A DNA stretch of 64,000 nucleotides from Ziziphus jujuba (taxonomy: Eukaryota; Streptophyta; Magnoliopsida; Rosales; Rhamnaceae). This document shows, piece after piece, positions 61,901 to 64,000 of the stretch. The DNA lies in contig NC_083388.1 of the NCBI RefSeq assembly GCF_031755915.1, positions 3,603,501 through 3,667,500 of the forward strand, read 5' to 3'. The first letter of the stretch is position 1. Every line of letters starts with the position of its first letter. The translations under genes were made by a program, and so were the position numbers. The notes under the pieces were generated by a model. That model made no database searches, had not been told where the DNA came from, and saw only the letters and a program-made list of their open reading frames with translations.

Positions 61901-64000
61901 AACAATAGCACCATCTGAAGCCTGAGAAATATTTGCATTTTTCTTTCTTGGTTTTTTCTTAACATCAGCAAATTGACCATTACGTTGTGAAGCCTGAAGA
62001 ATATCTACACTTTGATCTTGCAGTATTTGATAATGAACTGGTGCTCCATATTCACTCGGAAAAAGATCAAGTAAGCCTCCTTCATTTTTATCATTCATGT
62101 CTGCAAACATAACATCATTGCAATCTTATTAATCTTAATTGGAATTGATTGGGAAATAACTTTAGCCTATTGAAAGGAAAATGTATTTCATGAGGGGGGG
62201 AAAAAAAAAAGTACCAATTGAGTTGGCGATAAATAGAGAAACAAAAAATAAAATAAAATAAAGAACATAAGAGAAAAGAGCACTAAAAAAAGATGTCAAT
62301 CAGTGCCAAAAGTAGTGATTTTAAGATTAAAAATTTTGGTTATAACTATACATGCTTTGTAGACAAAAGTAGTGCTTTTAGTTACATTTTAAAATTCTGT
62401 AACAAAACTAATATCAGTGCTATAATATGATTACATAAGTAAATAAAAAAGTACCAATTGAGTTGTCGGTGAGATAAGCTTTATCATGCTCGGAAGGGTT
62501 AAACTCTAAAACAGGCGGGGATCCCATCTCTTTCGAGCCCTTCATTTTGTAATCACCTGAAAAAGATATATCTCATAAGCTTCTCGAAAATAAAACAAAA
62601 TAGTTTCCTTTACCATATCTCCTTGCAAATGAAAATACTTTCCAGAAAGTACCTATTGATTTGCCAGTAAAGACAAAATCCTCCTCCTGTGATGGACTTT
62701 CTTTAATTAAACCTATATGAAACTCTGTGTAGAGATGGGAGGGAATAAACTCTGTGCTTCCCTCCATAGACCTTTCTTCAGAATCTGTAAACCAAATGCT
62801 AGTACTAGTGAGAGCCTCCTGGAGACATGGACAACTGTTAAATCCATAACATAGAAATTTTTATAATTAAATTTCTGTAGCTAATAAAAATTTATGCCAA
62901 TCCAGAATTGGATTGTGCTGCATCGTAAACAGAATTTGCTAGTTAGATGGTGTTTAGAGGAATATTGCTTTTCAAAAGAATTGCACATTCATTAGATAGA
63001 TGCCAAGCCAGCTTTTGGAATGCCCAACAAAACAAGCAAAGAGAATAGAATCATAACCCAAGCTCAGCTAGCAGATTATGACTGCTCTGCTACCGCTTGA
63101 TAACTGGTAAAATTAATGGTAATTTTTTTTTTTCCCCCTTAAATAAAAAAAGATTGTTTCTACTAAACAGAATTACCTCCTCTTGCAGCGTGTTGGAGTT
63201 TCTTATGCTCCTCAAGTTGCATCTCTGTTACCCTTTCTTCTGCAAATAAAGCCTTCTCGTTAGGTTCATCCATTTGAGAAACCTCAATTTCGTGTGTTCC
63301 ATTAGCAAGTGCATCTCCAAAGGGAGCAATAGGTAATTGGTAAACCTCCTTGTTAGCTTCATCCATTTGAGAAACCTCAATTTCATGTCTTCCATTAGCA
63401 AGTACTTCTCCATGGGGAGCTATGGGTAATTGGCTTAAAATTGTTGAGGCATTTGAGATGGCTAGATTGTGCCTTGCCCTACACCTTATCGTTCTCTTCT
63501 TTTTGGGATGAGACACTGATTGTATTTTATCAAGTAAAGCGGTTTCTATTCTTCTAGACAAACGTGTCACATAGTTTCTTCTGCCAGCCATTGATTTCTT
63601 GCTGGCCTTATTCACTTCTATAATTATTACTTTCCATTCTGATCTTCGTCTCCTTTTACTCCGTAGTTTCCGGAGTTTCTTTGGAAAACTGAGATAACCA
63701 TTTTCTCCATAATGATTCTGGTAGTCCTCCTCTGATTGGTTTGTGGAACAGTCCCTCACTAGCCCCTCTATTGCTTGGCAAAGATCAATTCTTTCACAAA
63801 AAGGAATACTATTCCCGGGCATTTCACAACCATTATTTTGTGTTTGTAGAGAAGTGACTACTGCACTGGTGCTTTCATCAGTTAAATGGTTTGGCACACT
63901 AAGAGACACATCTAAACTGCCTACTGGATCCGAAACAGATAATTCCATGAAAACTTCTTCTGTGATAGTTTCTGAGTTTTCGAGGTTTTTCATATTCTCT
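55901..64000 (-). CDS. DEMETER/ROS1-like 5-methylcytosine DNA glycosylase (5' end outside window)
   Basis: Removes 5-methylcytosine from nuclear DNA and nicks the site, so it demethylates and activates genes. Twenty exons in view: 63993-63177 (open to the edge), 62784-62653, 62556-62455, 62100-61699, 61497-61407, 61329-60780, 60661-60582, 60457-60373, 60277-60186, 59032-58964, 58843-58807, 58693-58611, 58437-57928, 57520-57484, 57406-57349, 56829-56729, 56624-56559, 56462-56348, 56163-56125, 56025-55901. They total 3591 nt from the first visible ATG, 1196 residues plus stop, all in frame. Domains in order, numbered from that ATG: a basic Arg/Lys-rich region (105-120); the glycosylase domain starting GDRRFSPWKGSVLDSV; hairpin-helix-hairpin GLGLKSVECVRLL with catalytic K737; VDTNVGR with D755; a 4Fe-4S cluster C822-x6-C829-x2-C832-x5-C838; then IPCRTAMRGSFPLNGTYFQVNE and a C-terminal RRM-like domain (YFGTS..CFWAGFICVRSF). 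Two internal peptide duplications and loss of permuted-CXXC cysteines are described in the findings. ROS1/DML versus DME cannot be settled here. Confidence 0.93.
58170..58301 (-). repeat. Tandem 66-bp repeat coding two 22-residue units in the DML gene
   Basis: Units 58236-58301 and 58170-58235 encode ASQHQ(E/K)QN..IIEV.PSPEPA twice (residues 893-914 and 915-936). They lie in the linker between the 4Fe-4S cluster and the C-terminal domain. The reading frame is preserved. Confidence 0.9.
62205..62225 (-). repeat. Extra copy of an exon 3' end and donor site in DML intron 3
   Basis: The plus-strand sequence AAAAAAGTACCAATTGAGTTG (62205-62225) also occurs at 62445-62465, where it is the 3' end plus donor of the third visible exon (NSIG|GTACTT). 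A weaker version is at 62647-62665, the end of the second visible exon (KSIG|GTACTT). The 62205 copy lies inside the following intron, has no good coding continuation upstream, and looks like a relic of a further exon duplication. Confidence 0.6.
63247..63432 (-). repeat. Tandem 93-bp repeat coding two 31-residue units in the DML N-terminal region
   Basis: Units 63340-63432 and 63247-63339 encode QLPIAP.G..LANG.HEIEVSQMDE.N twice (visible residues 188-218 and 219-249). Frame is preserved, and few differences separate the copies, so the duplication is fairly recent. Confidence 0.92.

Noticed and set aside
1..64000. CRISPR arrays, operons, bacterial-type promoters and tRNA or rRNA genes
   Set aside because: None seen. 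The periodic sequences are microsatellites or local tandem duplications, and all genes are eukaryotic with introns or TATA-type promoters. A tRNA scan by eye over 64 kb is not exhaustive.

Overview
The window is plant nuclear DNA, almost certainly from a eudicot. The evidence is introns of GT..AG type with AT-rich interiors, long (TA)n and (CT)n microsatellites, a solo LTR, MITE-like and SINE-like insertions, and plant-specific gene families (CYP94, phytosulfokine, DEMETER-like glycosylase, plant-type fatty acyl-CoA reductase). Gene content and base composition would fit a woody rosid, but that is a guess. No bacterial or organellar gene is visible. Genes are sparse (about seven in 64 kb) and separated by very AT-rich sequence.

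Layout, left to right. 1-101: possible last codons of a gene that lies mostly outside the window. 102-8356: AT-rich intergenic DNA with a degenerate LTR/primer-binding-site relic. 8357-9877 (-): intronless cytochrome P450 of the CYP94C1 type, which oxidises 12-hydroxy-jasmonoyl-isoleucine. It has a TATA box and a distal G-box. 10721-10865: fold-back MITE. 12298-15147: a 2.85-kb GC-richer solo LTR with a perfect TAAAT target duplication. 15153-27240: about 12 kb of AT-rich intergenic DNA with a 101-bp tandem duplication and a second MITE candidate.

27311-31508 (+): six-exon gene for a nuclear-type proteinaceous RNase P (PRORP2/3-like, 559 aa), with all catalytic aspartates and zinc ligands present. 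31880-33975: a scrambled pseudogene cluster derived from a DEMETER-like (DML) DNA glycosylase. One exon fragment lies on the + strand and is expanded into four 60-bp tandem units, other exons lie on the - strand, and a SINE-like element with a 19-bp target duplication sits inside. 36506-40116 (+): ten-exon alcohol-forming fatty acyl-CoA reductase (CER4/FAR3-like, 493 aa). About 41370-44004 (+): VMA21-like V-ATPase assembly factor (105 aa) with a long 5'-UTR intron. 48099-48670 (+): phytosulfokine precursor (96 aa) containing YIYTQ. 53389-54024 (+): uncharacterised acidic/basic nuclear-looking protein. 55901 to beyond 63993 (-): DEMETER/ROS1-like 5-methylcytosine DNA glycosylase, 20 exons in view and 1196 residues visible. 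It has an intact HhH-GPD active site, a 4Fe-4S cluster and an RRM-like C-terminus, but lacks most cysteines of the permuted CXXC motif.

The genes do not form a pathway; they are ordinary neighbours. The one clear relationship is between the intact DML gene and its rearranged pseudogene about 25 kb away. The exon structures were assembled by hand from splice sites and frame continuity. Every multi-exon model closes in frame to its stop codon.
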